Source: Halobacteriovoraceae bacterium
GTDB taxonomy: Bacteria; Bdellovibrionota; Bacteriovoracia; Bacteriovoracales; Bacteriovoracaceae
Reading direction: 5' to 3'
Length of the DNA: 64,000 bases
Assembly: GCA_020635135.1 (NCBI GenBank)
Contig: JACKAJ010000015.1
Location: 434,001-498,000, forward strand
The notes beneath the pieces were generated by a model. It saw nothing but the letters and a program-made list of their open reading frames with translations, made no database searches and was not told where the DNA came from. Positions 28,371 to 37,083 of the stretch are shown here, piece after piece; the first letter of the stretch is position 1, and every line of letters starts with the position of its first letter. The position numbers were made by a program, and so were the translations under genes.

Positions 28371-29324
28371 TTAAAGAACTTTATCAAATGACTTTTCAAT
28401 AGAGCGAGAAGCTTGAGCGTAAACACCTTTATCAAACTCTTCTTTTAGATGACGGATAAGAAAGTGAATATCGATTCTTCCGTAATTTTCAATGAGATAC
28501 CAAGCAAATCTTTCATACACCAAATAAATTTGGGCCATCGGAGAAATGTTATAACTTAAATCGACAGGAAAACCAAAGCCAGATTTGCTACCATGATGTT
28601 GCATGATAAAAGTCGGAAGACCATGAGGAAGACCATCAATTCCAGCGACTGTTTTTGCTGCGGCCATAGGGTGATGAATAACTCTTTTGTACTCTTCATC
28701 AGTAAGATCTGCTATTTGAAGATCGTGTTGAGTTAAAATTCTTGTCTCTTTATCCTGTTCTAGTTCGCAGTCACAGAAAAATGCCATATAAGTCAGAATT
28801 TTAAGAGCATCAGAGGCATAAGACTGAATTGAAGTGATTGAATTCATAAAAAGAAAGTAAAGAATTTGCACTTTCTTATATGAAAAAGAAAGATCGTCTG
28901 AAGATAATTTTTTTAAATGCTGAAGAAGATCTTTGTTAGATTTACTCACTTTTTTCAGCCAATTAACACTTTTCTCGACTCTTGCTTGAGACCACTCACT
29001 TTTACTATTTTTAAGTGATTTCATGAGTTCGTTAAACTTCTTATCAGAAATGATATGAATTTCTTCTTCCGCCATTGTTTCATCAAAGTCTGGAAGAGTT
29101 GGTGAAACCATTTCTTTATAATCTTCAGCCCGAATATAGAGATGAATATCTTCACCTAATTCTGTAAGAATTTCATCGATAGTCACACTATCGCCTTCTT
29201 TATATCTTTTGAAATAGCGAGTATTAGACTTTAAGTAGAGATCACAGGGGATTTTGCTGTGACCAGTGAGATAGGATCTATCTAGCAAAACGAAGTCTAA
29301 TTGTTTTTTTTCAGCAGCTCCCAA
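28371..29324 (-). CDS. Degenerate HD-GYP domain protein
   Basis: 317 residues from TTG, with AGGTG five bases upstream. The C-terminal third follows the HD-GYP layout: HHPMAAAKTV, then FIMQHHGSKSGFGFPVDLSYNISPMAQIYLV, equivalent to HHE-x-DGxGYP followed by the ARI helix. The GYP triplet is GFP, the HHE motif is HHG, and the HD pair itself seems to be CD in the FFCDCELE segment. Loss of these metal ligands suggests that it does not hydrolyse cyclic di-GMP and may instead sense or bind. The N-terminal 100 residues (LLDRSYLTGHSKIPCDLYLK) resemble the N-terminal domain seen in Bdellovibrio-type HD-GYP proteins (from memory). No signal peptide. Confidence 0.72.
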   Translation of the reverse strand: MGAAEKKQLDFVLLDRSYLTGHSKIPCDLYLKSNTRYFKRYKEGDSVTIDEILTELGEDIHLYIRAEDYKEMVSPTLPDFDETMAEEEIHIISDKKFNELMKSLKNSKSEWSQARVEKSVNWLKKVSKSNKDLLQHLKKLSSDDLSFSYKKVQILYFLFMNSITSIQSYASDALKILTYMAFFCDCELEQDKETRILTQHDLQIADLTDEEYKRVIHHPMAAAKTVAGIDGLPHGLPTFIMQHHGSKSGFGFPVDLSYNISPMAQIYLVYERFAWYLIENYGRIDIHFLIRHLKEEFDKGVYAQASRSIEKSFDKVL

Positions 29325-29368
29325 ATTATCACCTATCGATTCATTAAATTTTACTATTTTTAGGTAGT

Positions 29369-29399
29369 TACAGTATCGGATTTCTCCAAAAATACTGTA
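29369..29399. repeat. Inverted repeat in intergenic region
   Basis: TACAGTAT (29369-29376) and ATACTGTA (29392-29399) are separated by 15 bases, between the HD-GYP-like gene and the acidic protein gene, which are transcribed divergently. It could be an operator. Confidence 0.45.
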
Positions 29400-29483
29400 G
29401 AGCTAAATTGAAAATCTATCATTTTTACCTTCTCTAAACTAGTCCTAATATTCAAACTTTAGACACTTTAAGATGGGATATTG

Positions 29484-29511
29484 TAGAGATAACAGGGTTT
29501 CTTTATCTCTA
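29484..29511. repeat. Perfect nine-base inverted repeat upstream of an acidic protein gene
   Basis: TAGAGATAA (29484-29492) and TTATCTCTA (29503-29511) with a ten-base loop lie 55 bases before the start at 29566. Either an operator or a leader hairpin is possible. Confidence 0.45.
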
Positions 29512-29565
29512 AATAATTTATTGCTAAGCTTTCAAAAGAGGCTAATTTCGGGGAGGCTATAGAGA

Positions 29566-29949
29566 ATGGACAACTTAGAGGGCGGGGATAAAATACCTCA
29601 AAGGTTTAAAATTTACAGTTTTGATCAAGAATCATTAAGCAATCAAGAGGAGTTTGTTGACGATCCTCTCGAAGCTTTACTCAATGAATTCGGGACAGAA
29701 AACATCGAAAATACCTATGATCGTCCCTTATGGGAATCAGATGAAACTTCATTGGACAATACAATTGAAAATGAAGATATTGCCAGCATTGAGCGTGATT
29801 ACTTTTACCAAAAATATTTTTTCGCGGAAGAGTGCTCACACGAAACGAGTGATCTCAATATGAATGAGCTTGAAAATCTCATCAAAAGATCTAAATATCT
29901 CACGCAAAAGCTTAGATACTATAACTCTTATCTTATTTCCCAGTCTTAA
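29566..29949 (+). CDS. Acidic hypothetical protein
   Basis: 127 residues with a good Shine-Dalgarno (GGGGAGG, nine bases upstream). It is strongly acidic, with no signal peptide or membrane span. The C-terminal half has a likely helical region (NELENLIKRSKYLTQKLRYY). Two palindromes lie upstream, suggesting regulation. It could be a small cytoplasmic partner protein; no family is recognised. It ends six bases from the convergent carboxypeptidase gene. Confidence 0.55.
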   Translation: MDNLEGGDKIPQRFKIYSFDQESLSNQEEFVDDPLEALLNEFGTENIENTYDRPLWESDETSLDNTIENEDIASIERDYFYQKYFFAEECSHETSDLNMNELENLIKRSKYLTQKLRYYNSYLISQS

Positions 29950-29955
29950 TTCATT

Positions 29956-31200
29956 TTAACGACGACGATTTAAAACGCGATAAGGATCATCAGTATATTC
30001 TAACAAATATTCCACAGGCTTTTGGTTGAGTTGAAAAGCTTTCTGAATCATTTCGGCTCCAGGATAAAATCCCCCCTCACCTGCTGAGCTAGGGTTAAGC
30101 TCAAATGTAAAACAGAAAATCTCGTGCTCTTTATATGCCCAATCACAGGTGTCTCCCGAAGAGGTGTATAAACCTGAAGACTGCATGGGTGTATAGTTAT
30201 TCCATTCGGCCATATCTTTTGCCATTTTGGCAAAGACCTTTTCATCTAACCCACCAATGGGGTCATAAGTATAGCTCCATGGGTATAAGATCAGTTCAGA
30301 ATAAGTGTGAAAAGAAATCATCGTTTTTATATTGTCATGTTTTTTTACAAACTCATTTATATTTTGAGTTTCAGGTTCTGAAAATGGTGCAACACCATGA
30401 TAAACATCGCTACAAGTAGAACTTGAAGACCCTGAACCTCCAAAATCAACTGGATAATTGCGATTTAAATCCACTCCCTTGCAAGACGAACCTTCATTAT
30501 CTTTTCGATTCTTTCTCCAATACTTATAAGTCTGCCCCTGGATATCATGAATCTTTCCATCAATATTGATAACGGGAAAGATATAAACGATTCTATTTTT
30601 CATTTCAGAGTGAAACCGTGAATCTGTAGATATTTTTTTAAGAAAATACTCTGCAAGCATTAATGGAACTTCTGTGCTTAAATGCTCTCGAGAATGATGA
30701 GACCCCATAAGCATCATGGCCGGCTTTTTATTTTCATTGGCAAAGCCACTTCCACTGATCTTGATACCCAATTGCTCATGCCCTTCAATCGTTTTCCCTA
30801 GGCTTAAAACTTTTGCAAATGTTTTGTATTCTTTTGCGAGTTTATTGAGTTCATCGACGACTTCTTGATAAGTGTGATAAGGCTCATCTCCCTCTGGAAA
30901 CTCAATTTTAGATTTATTTCTCTTGCGAGCCAGTTCTCTTTTCCAGTCATAAACCTTGAGAACTCGGACTCTCGATCCAAAAATTCTCTTCAACTCCTTA
31001 AGGTCAAAACTATTCACATAAGCAGTCACGTAATTTTTTTTAATTTCGAGCAAGTGTGTGATGCTTGCAGCTGAGGCTCTTTCAGACTTTTCGTGCGTGA
31101 CTATTTTGACGTGGTAAATTTTTGATGACTCTGAAAAACCTTGGATAGAAAAAACTGACAACATTAAAGCCAAAGCGGCAAAACAAAATCCCTTTAACAC
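29956..31200 (-). CDS. Secreted zinc carboxypeptidase (M14 family)
   Basis: 414 residues from GTG with GGGGG upstream; signal peptide ends near GFS (about residue 23). The M14 zinc site is intact: HxxE as HSREH/STE in GSHHSREHLSTEVPL, and the third ligand in MISFHTYSELILYPW. The catalytic glutamate lies in CFTFELNP. DLNRNYP supplies the substrate-binding Asn-Arg. The N-terminal region about 24-110 resembles a propeptide. It is expected to remove C-terminal residues from peptides outside the cytoplasm. For a predatory lifestyle it would fit digestion of host protein, but that is inference. Confidence 0.9.
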   Translation of the reverse strand: MLKGFCFAALALMLSVFSIQGFSESSKIYHVKIVTHEKSERASAASITHLLEIKKNYVTAYVNSFDLKELKRIFGSRVRVLKVYDWKRELARKRNKSKIEFPEGDEPYHTYQEVVDELNKLAKEYKTFAKVLSLGKTIEGHEQLGIKISGSGFANENKKPAMMLMGSHHSREHLSTEVPLMLAEYFLKKISTDSRFHSEMKNRIVYIFPVINIDGKIHDIQGQTYKYWRKNRKDNEGSSCKGVDLNRNYPVDFGGSGSSSSTCSDVYHGVAPFSEPETQNINEFVKKHDNIKTMISFHTYSELILYPWSYTYDPIGGLDEKVFAKMAKDMAEWNNYTPMQSSGLYTSSGDTCDWAYKEHEIFCFTFELNPSSAGEGGFYPGAEMIQKAFQLNQKPVEYLLEYTDDPYRVLNRRR

Positions 31201-31292
31201 TTTATCCCCCTTTCCTTAGGATTACTGAAATTAGAAAGTAGAATAAAGCTTAGCCTTTCTGAGTGATCTAATCAAGATTTATTAGTCAAAAA

Positions 31293-32213
31293 CTATAGCT
31301 CTTTAATAATCACAAAATTAACTGGCACATGCTTAATGAGATCATAGCTCGTACTATTAAAACGAAAACTTTTCATGAACCCTGGATGAGGTTCAATAAA
31401 AAGCAAATCAACGGGGTTTTTATTCAAGTGCTTTACAAGATCGACAGCTGGCTCTCGGTCCACTGTTACGATAAGATCGATTTCACATTTAATTCCTTTG
31501 GCATCAATCTTCGTTTTGTATTCAGCAAATTTCTTTTTAACGAGCTCTTTCTTTTCAACGATATACTTGTTTTTATTTTTTTCAACATCACTCTCAGTAA
31601 GAAAAACATTTTTATAAATCTCACGAGAGTCAAAAGATTCAACATGAATAATATCGATGTTGGCATTCAAAGCCTTGGCCATTTTAATAGCCTCATCGAG
31701 AACACGTTCATTGTCTTGAATTGGATCAAAACACACACCAACCTTTTTAATGGGGGCTTTCACTTCATTTTTAAGGAGAATAACTTTTTGAGAAGTATTG
31801 AAAATAGCTTTTTCAACAAAGCTTCCAAAAAGTAATCTTCCCAAAAAATCTTTATCGCTTGCTGCCACAACAAGTGCACCTTCTTTATCAAGATTATCGA
31901 GATAGTCTTTAACATCTTCAAAATTGATTGCTTCCACCATCTCTAGAGAAATGTCTTTTTCACTTTTACCAATTCGCTGTAATTGCTCTTTAAAGTCTTC
32001 ATACAAGTGAGCAGGTATTTTGTTGCCACCATCAGTGTCTTTATACATTTTTCCAAGGTCAGGGATAAGGTCAAGGTTCTTTATACGGCTAATAACTTGG
32101 TCCCAATGAAAAACAACTCCTGGAACTGAAAGCATCTTGGCTAAACTTAAACCTCCCTTTACGGCAAGGTCACTTTGTTGGCTAAAATCAGTTGCAATGG
32201 CCAGTTTTTTCAT
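31293..32213 (-). CDS. Universal stress protein, tandem UspA domains
   Basis: 306 residues, cytoplasmic, with the Shine-Dalgarno AAAGGATGAG. Two UspA-like units are visible. The first starts at MKKLAIATDFSQQSDLAVKG and ends near LLFGSFVEKAIFNTSQKVILL. The second starts at KKVGVCFDPIQDNERVLDEA and ends near FIEPHPGFMKSFRFNSTSYD, LIKHVPVNFVIIK. The ATP-binding GxxG-x9-G(S/T) pattern is partly present in the first half (GRLLFGSFVEK). Such proteins respond to starvation, redox or oxygen change. A single-domain relative lies at 51338. Confidence 0.85.
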   Translation of the reverse strand: MKKLAIATDFSQQSDLAVKGGLSLAKMLSVPGVVFHWDQVISRIKNLDLIPDLGKMYKDTDGGNKIPAHLYEDFKEQLQRIGKSEKDISLEMVEAINFEDVKDYLDNLDKEGALVVAASDKDFLGRLLFGSFVEKAIFNTSQKVILLKNEVKAPIKKVGVCFDPIQDNERVLDEAIKMAKALNANIDIIHVESFDSREIYKNVFLTESDVEKNKNKYIVEKKELVKKKFAEYKTKIDAKGIKCEIDLIVTVDREPAVDLVKHLNKNPVDLLFIEPHPGFMKSFRFNSTSYDLIKHVPVNFVIIKEL

Positions 32214-32357
32214 TTCTCATCCTTTTCTTTAGTAATCTTCTATACTTATAAATTCTTACAAAACTATTAACTACCCTATTTTTACTAGATCTTTCATAAG
32301 CTTAAAAGTCAAAATATTATCAAGAGTTAAAAAAGTTAATACCAAGGAAGGTTAAAG

Positions 32358-33140
32358 GTGACTAAAATCATCATGATAGGGATATCGCTTTTTTTAATAA
32401 ACACTTCACTCCAGGGCGAAGAGTTCTCAGCCAGAAGACAGTTTTGTAAAAGCAAACTTAATTTTAAAACGCTAAATTCTTCTCTTTTAAACAAAGAGAA
32501 CCTCTTAAGCTTTGAAAATGAGGGGGGATTGTTTAACGGAGGGGTTTGCTGGTGGCACTCAAGGTTTCAAAGAAATGCCCTTTACCTTGCCTATTTCAGA
32601 CCTGATCTTCCCGCCCCCACTAAAACCTCTGAAATTAAAAAAATTATTCGAAAGATTATCCAAGGAAGGGTCGTAACAAAAATCCCTGGTTTTCAAAACC
32701 TCCAACAATTTTCAACGAAATACTCTAAACTCATTCAGAGAAAACTCAACCAATGGCAACTACGCGATGGGTTTGTTTTCCAGAAATGGATTGCCGGATT
32801 ATCAGGGAAATCAAAAGCTTCTTCCGACTATGTACTTCACTTAATTGATAGACTCTACCAGAATGTTGAAATTGAAAAAAATATAGCCTACACAATGCTC
32901 CAAATGAGTGGCATTGTCGCCCATGCTTGGCTGGTATTTAAAGTTTCAAAAACATTAGAAGGGTATAACCTTTATTTTATTGATAGCAATTACCCTGATA
33001 CTCCTTTTATCTATCAATACAAGAATGGGGATAAATTTTTTGATTTTAAATGGTATGGGAACTTCATCCCTTATCTCAAAGAAACAAAAGAGCCCGTCAG
33101 AATGAAAAATGCCCTTGCTCAATATTGCCAAACAAATTAA
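32358..33140 (+). CDS. Secreted Cys-His protein, possible papain-like fold
   Basis: 260 residues from GTG with AAGGAAGG upstream and a signal peptide (about 1-20, ending LQG). GGVCWWHSRFQRNALYLAYF puts a Cys at the start of a helix as in papain-like enzymes. Further on, IVAHAWLVFKV and YFIDSNYPD offer a His followed by an Asp or Asn in the right order for a Cys-His-Asp triad. This is a pattern-based inference; it may be an inactive or unrelated secreted protein. A wide inverted repeat (GCCCTTGCT/AGCAAGGGC, 33111-33148) spans its stop codon and may terminate transcription. Confidence 0.6.
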   Translation: MTKIIMIGISLFLINTSLQGEEFSARRQFCKSKLNFKTLNSSLLNKENLLSFENEGGLFNGGVCWWHSRFQRNALYLAYFRPDLPAPTKTSEIKKIIRKIIQGRVVTKIPGFQNLQQFSTKYSKLIQRKLNQWQLRDGFVFQKWIAGLSGKSKASSDYVLHLIDRLYQNVEIEKNIAYTMLQMSGIVAHAWLVFKVSKTLEGYNLYFIDSNYPDTPFIYQYKNGDKFFDFKWYGNFIPYLKETKEPVRMKNALAQYCQTN

Positions 33141-33179
33141 GCAAGGGCCCCCAAGGATATAATTCTTAAAGCGAATTAA

Positions 33180-34562
33180 TTATTTTTCCATGTAGTTTCT
33201 TTCTTTAAATTTTCTTGCAATAAGTGCAAAAATGAAAGCCGCTACAAGTGTCATTATTGTAAATGTGTAGAAGAAGTGAGCTCCTTCAAAAACATTGATT
33301 TGCGAAATTACCCCAGCAAGAAGGTTTCCTGCAAAAATCGTCAACATCCAAAAACTCATAATCGTTGATTTCATACTTCTTGGCGCTTGAGTATAAGCAA
33401 ATTCAAGTCCTGTAATTGAAACCATCACCTCTGCAATTGTAATTGTTAGGTATGGGAAGAACTGCCACATAACATTGAGTTTATTCCCAGCATCCAACTC
33501 TGTTTGAATCAACCCAACCATCGCAAAAGATAGAGCAGCAACAACCATTCCTACTCCCATTTTTCTCAAGGGAGTCACTTCTATAAATTTACCTATGAGG
33601 GGATAAACTCCATAAGACATGATTGGGATAAGGCACATTACCATAATTGGATTTAAAGCTGATATTTGAGAAGGTAATAAATCCATCCCCATGAAATGGA
33701 GGTTCATTTCTTTAGCTTGAATAACCCAAGTTGATCCGTGTTGATCAAACATTGACCAAAAAAGCGTTACCATTGAGAAGACGAGTCCAACGGAAAGAGC
33801 TGCTCGAACACCTTCAACGGCTTCAGAAGAATGCTTTTCGGTGGCTCCATCCAGAAATTTTACACCTGGCTTTCTGTTTTTCACAGCCGATACAAAGATG
33901 CGGAGAAGTGAATGAGGATTTTTTCCAGTTGGAGGAACGTGAACAAAGTGATTGCGTCCCATCCAGAAGAGAAGTGTTGCAACTCCCATCAAAACGCCTG
34001 GTATACCAAAGGCAACTCCTGGCCCATAAGCTTGCAATGTCCAAGGAGTAATGAGTGTTGAAAATGTCGATCCAAAGTTAATCATCCAGTAAAAGAGATC
34101 AAATACTTTTCTTAAAAGATGCTCTTGGCCTTTAACAAACTGGTCTCCTACGTGAGCTGAAACACAAGGCTTGATCCCCCCCGACCCGAGAGCAATAAGA
34201 CCAAGTCCCCAGTACATTCCGAGTTGATTTTCCCATACTGCAAGCACAGCATGACCGGCACAATAGACAACAGAAAGGTATAAAATAGTTTTATATTTTC
34301 CTAAAAAGCGGTCTGAAATAAACCCACCCAAGACTGGGAAAAGGTAACATGCAGCCGTGAACATGTGATAAGTTGTTGTTGCTTCAACTTTATCAATCAT
34401 AAGGTATTGGATCATGAAAATGGTAAGAATGGATTTCATTCCATAATAGCTATAACGTTCAGCTGCTTCGTTCCCGACAATGTATTTTATCTGCGGTGGA
34501 TAGCGATCTTTTACAAGATCTTTCGAACTCTCTAACGTCGACGACACATTCGTTGTACTCAT
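33180..34562 (-). CDS. Proton-dependent oligopeptide transporter (POT/PTR2 family)
   Basis: 460 residues from the ATG at 34562, where GGGAG stands nine bases upstream; an ATG 15 bases further up lacks a ribosome site. The POT motif ExxERFxYYG is present as NEAAERYSYYG near residue 32. The remaining sequence shows about 12-14 membrane spans, with the FWSMFDQHGSTWV segment typical of the family in the middle. It imports di- and tripeptides with protons across the inner membrane. That fits a peptide-eating lifestyle together with the carboxypeptidase at 29956. Confidence 0.93.
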   Translation of the reverse strand: MSTTNVSSTLESSKDLVKDRYPPQIKYIVGNEAAERYSYYGMKSILTIFMIQYLMIDKVEATTTYHMFTAACYLFPVLGGFISDRFLGKYKTILYLSVVYCAGHAVLAVWENQLGMYWGLGLIALGSGGIKPCVSAHVGDQFVKGQEHLLRKVFDLFYWMINFGSTFSTLITPWTLQAYGPGVAFGIPGVLMGVATLLFWMGRNHFVHVPPTGKNPHSLLRIFVSAVKNRKPGVKFLDGATEKHSSEAVEGVRAALSVGLVFSMVTLFWSMFDQHGSTWVIQAKEMNLHFMGMDLLPSQISALNPIMVMCLIPIMSYGVYPLIGKFIEVTPLRKMGVGMVVAALSFAMVGLIQTELDAGNKLNVMWQFFPYLTITIAEVMVSITGLEFAYTQAPRSMKSTIMSFWMLTIFAGNLLAGVISQINVFEGAHFFYTFTIMTLVAAFIFALIARKFKERNYMEK

Positions 34563-34734
34563 TGATAGAACTCCCATGTTTTGTTGTTGAGTTTTTAACT
34601 ATACCTTTGTAACTTTTTGTTGCTTAAATCTTAAGGACTAATCTCTAACAAATGATTACACAAAATCGCCTAAATTTTTGATTTTAAAGAATTTTTTGAT
34701 GCCAAAATGACACTGACCAAGAGCAGGCAACTAA

Positions 34735-34751
34735 TTATGTTTACAACATAA
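34735..34751. repeat. Short palindrome
   Basis: TTATGTT and AACATAA separated by TAC, in the 213-base AT-rich gap between crcB and the POT transporter gene. Possible operator or weak terminator; nothing else is seen in the gap. Confidence 0.35.
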
Positions 34752-34775
34752 GGTGTTATTTATATAGACCTGTCT

Positions 34776-35132
34776 TCAAAGGCTTCGCTCACCGAGCTTC
34801 ATCCCTAGGATAAATACCAAAAAACCACCAAGAACGTGGGCCAAAACATATAAGAATACACCCTGTATTTTTCCTTCACTGTAGAGCTTATAATTCAAAG
34901 CTTCAAAAGTACTAAAAGTGGTGAGACTTCCCAGGAATCCAGTTAGAAGAAATAAACTTAGATTCTTCTCAAGTCCTCGAGTTAAAAAAAATCCAAATAA
35001 AAAGCAGCCAAGAACATTCGAAATAAAGATTGTCAGTAGATTTCCAAGGCCAGGAATCAGAACAATAAAATAGCGGCAAAGGGCGCCTAACATCCCTCCT
35101 AACCCCACAGAAAGTATGCTAGCAATTGGCAT
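34776..35132 (-). CDS. crcB: Fluoride channel CrcB/Fluc
   Basis: 118 residues from the ATG at 35132, chosen for its strong Shine-Dalgarno (AAAGAGGAG); an ATG at 35153 would add seven residues. Four membrane spans are visible. The Fluc signature GGMLGALCRYF near the start and GFLGSLTTFSTF in the third span hold the phenylalanine box and central-sodium region. It exports fluoride as a dual-topology dimer. No fluoride riboswitch is visible in the 75 bases upstream. The gene is divergent from the beta-barrel-like gene at 35208. Confidence 0.92.
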   Translation of the reverse strand: MPIASILSVGLGGMLGALCRYFIVLIPGLGNLLTIFISNVLGCFLFGFFLTRGLEKNLSLFLLTGFLGSLTTFSTFEALNYKLYSEGKIQGVFLYVLAHVLGGFLVFILGMKLGERSL

Positions 35133-35196
35133 CTGGATCTCCTCTTTACTCATTGGCTAAAATTTCCCCGAATGCCTGAGTTATTCAGTCCTGCGG

Positions 35197-35202
35197 TATA
35201 AT
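35197..35202 (+). promoter_or_regulatory. -10 hexamer for a leaderless start
   Basis: A perfect TATAAT five bases (TTTGT) before the ATG at 35208. There is no Shine-Dalgarno before this ATG or before the in-frame ATG at 35214. Confidence 0.55.
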
Positions 35203-35207
35203 TTTGT

Positions 35208-35840
35208 ATGGCCATGAAAACGAAGGTGCTTTACTCCGTTATTTATCTTTTTACTTTCTTTATTATTACACCAAATCTTTATGCCTTGGTAGATTTAAGT
35301 GCAGAATATGGTTTAAGTAAAAGTATTTACGGTGAAGACGAGCAAAATAATCTAGAGAACAAAACTTACACGGGAACACTGGCTTGGTACGTGTTTAGCA
35401 CCACTGCTTTAGAAATTAACTATTCTCGATCTGATAGCCAAAGTACTCAAAACTTTACAGACCCAGGAACAAGTTTGTGGGTTTCTAAAATTGATAGCTA
35501 TATTACAACTCACAGTATGGGTGTTGGTATCAGGCAACTGTTAGCTCCTGTGAAGTCGAGTATTCGCCCTCTCATCTCTTTAGGCTATGCCAAAGAAATA
35601 AAAAGCTATGAGACAGAATACATTGTTATCGATGACACTAATAACTCAACAATCACAGTAACGGAAGATCCCGCAGATGAAGAAACCGATAGTGCTTTTG
35701 CCACTTTTGCCCTAGAAATAAGGCTCTCCGATCACTTGTCTCTCAAGGGAAGTATGATGTCAGTTTTTCCCGCTTTTGAATTTGATAAGATGGAAAATAA
35801 TCTTCGCTATCTCGCTGGTATATCAATCTATTTTTACTGA
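35208..35840 (+). CDS. Small outer-membrane beta-barrel-like protein
   Basis: 210 residues. A signal peptide (about 1-28, ending LYA) is followed by alternating strands with aromatic ends (VDLSAEYGLSKSIYGED, YTGTLAWYVFSTTALEINY, MGVGIRQLLAPVKSSIRPLI). The sequence closes on YLAGISIYFY with a C-terminal aromatic residue, as in outer-membrane beta-barrels of about eight strands (OmpW/OmpX/opacity type). No more specific family can be given. Two in-frame ATGs (35208 and 35214) are possible starts. Confidence 0.65.
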   Translation: MAMKTKVLYSVIYLFTFFIITPNLYALVDLSAEYGLSKSIYGEDEQNNLENKTYTGTLAWYVFSTTALEINYSRSDSQSTQNFTDPGTSLWVSKIDSYITTHSMGVGIRQLLAPVKSSIRPLISLGYAKEIKSYETEYIVIDDTNNSTITVTEDPADEETDSAFATFALEIRLSDHLSLKGSMMSVFPAFEFDKMENNLRYLAGISIYFY

Positions 35841-35843
35841 TGA

Positions 35844-36617
35844 TTAAACAAAGGGATCTTTGAGAAGATCCACAATGGAACGATTCCCCTGTTTTTCGGA
35901 AAGAGGAAGTCCAATAGAAAAGTTTTCTAAGTCATTTTTTGAAATTTTCTTATACGTTTTTAAAAGATAATCCCAAATCGAAAGATTAAAACCATAATTA
36001 TGATGAATGTCTTCTGACTTACTCGAATGGTGAACTCGATGCATATCAGGAGTGACAATAAACTTTCGTAAGAGTGTATCTATTTCTTCTGGGATATTGA
36101 GATTTGCATGATTAAACATGGCGAGGCCGTTGAGAAGAATTTCAAAAAGAATCACAATTGCTGGATAAATTCCAAAAAGAACAATAAATATTGCTTTGAT
36201 AAAAAAAGATATAATCATCTCGACAGGATGAAAACGCAGCGCACTTGTTAGATCAAGGTAGCGTTCTGTATGGTGCATGCGATGAAACTTCCACAAGAAT
36301 GGAATATCGTGAAAAATTCGATGTTGCCAATAAATCACAAAATCAAGAACCAAAAACTGAATTATCGGAATACCAATACTCCAATCAGTAGAGAGATAAG
36401 ACAATCCAATTTCTTTTTGATAACACCACTCTGCAATTCCAACCAAGCTAACTGGAACGAGAATTTTTAAAACAAACTGAGTAATAGCAATTAAGCCAAA
36501 ATGATTGAGCCAACGCTCTTGGCGCGCTCTAAAAGCAAAATCGCTCTTAAAGGGAATAACGACTTCCCATACGGCGATAGCTATAAAAAAAAGAACAAAG
36601 AAAAAAAATCGAACCAA
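35844..36617 (-). CDS. Sterol desaturase/fatty acid hydroxylase family membrane protein
   Basis: 257 residues from a TTG start that follows the ferredoxin stop directly, with AGAGGAAG upstream. The di-iron histidine boxes are complete: HRIFH (H99, H103), HRMHH (H112, H115, H116) and HRVHH (H193, H196, H197), with H130 and H170 between them. About four to five membrane spans surround them. Members hydroxylate or desaturate lipids with oxygen and reductant. The [2Fe-2S] ferredoxin encoded immediately upstream in the same operon is a likely electron donor (inference). Confidence 0.9.
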   Translation of the reverse strand: MVRFFFFVLFFIAIAVWEVVIPFKSDFAFRARQERWLNHFGLIAITQFVLKILVPVSLVGIAEWCYQKEIGLSYLSTDWSIGIPIIQFLVLDFVIYWQHRIFHDIPFLWKFHRMHHTERYLDLTSALRFHPVEMIISFFIKAIFIVLFGIYPAIVILFEILLNGLAMFNHANLNIPEEIDTLLRKFIVTPDMHRVHHSSKSEDIHHNYGFNLSIWDYLLKTYKKISKNDLENFSIGLPLSEKQGNRSIVDLLKDPFV

Positions 36618-36619
36618 GC

Positions 36620-37081
36620 TTATTCTTCCTCTGAATATTTAAATGCTTTTGGTCTCTTAAAACCACCTTGCTTTTCATTCGATTTTGCTGGGGTAGGATC
36701 ACTGACTTCTTTTTTTTCCACATCTTTAGATTTTCTAAGTAAAATCTTTTTCGTTTCTCGACGTCTTCGTTCGTGTTCTAATTCTCTTTGATCGTGCCCA
36801 CCAATATCTACTTTTATATTACCACAAATTTTGGTCTGACAGCTCAATCTCTCACTTGTGATGTGAAAAACATTACCTAAAAGTCTTTTTTCTTCAAACG
36901 TTTGCTCTAGAAGATGATCTTTTCCCTCAAGAACTTTGACAACACATTCACCACAACTCGCACAGCCTCCACAACTCGATTTTATAAAAACCTCAGCTTT
37001 TCTAAAAGCTTCCAATAAAGTCTGCCCCTCTTCAACGGGGATCGATTTATTGAGCGGAGCAATGTGTATTTGGTATTTCAT
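36620..37081 (-). CDS. [2Fe-2S] ferredoxin with basic C-terminal extension
   Basis: 153 residues. C37-x5-C43-x2-C46-x34-C81 matches the plant/adrenodoxin-type [2Fe-2S] cluster (sequence SSCGGCASCGECVVKVLEG); C40 and C86 are extra. The ferredoxin fold ends near residue 95. A Lys/Arg/Glu-rich tail of about 55 residues follows and is not part of the usual domain. It is the third gene of the run dut, PHA-region protein, ferredoxin, hydroxylase and lies two bases after its neighbour. Likely electron carrier for the di-iron hydroxylase. Confidence 0.9.
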   Translation of the reverse strand: MKYQIHIAPLNKSIPVEEGQTLLEAFRKAEVFIKSSCGGCASCGECVVKVLEGKDHLLEQTFEEKRLLGNVFHITSERLSCQTKICGNIKVDIGGHDQRELEHERRRRETKKILLRKSKDVEKKEVSDPTPAKSNEKQGGFKRPKAFKYSEEE

Positions 37082-37083
37082 TT

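Noticed and set aside
35133..35207. Fluoride riboswitch ahead of crcB
   Set aside because: The short upstream region shows none of the conserved crcB-motif pseudoknot sequences.
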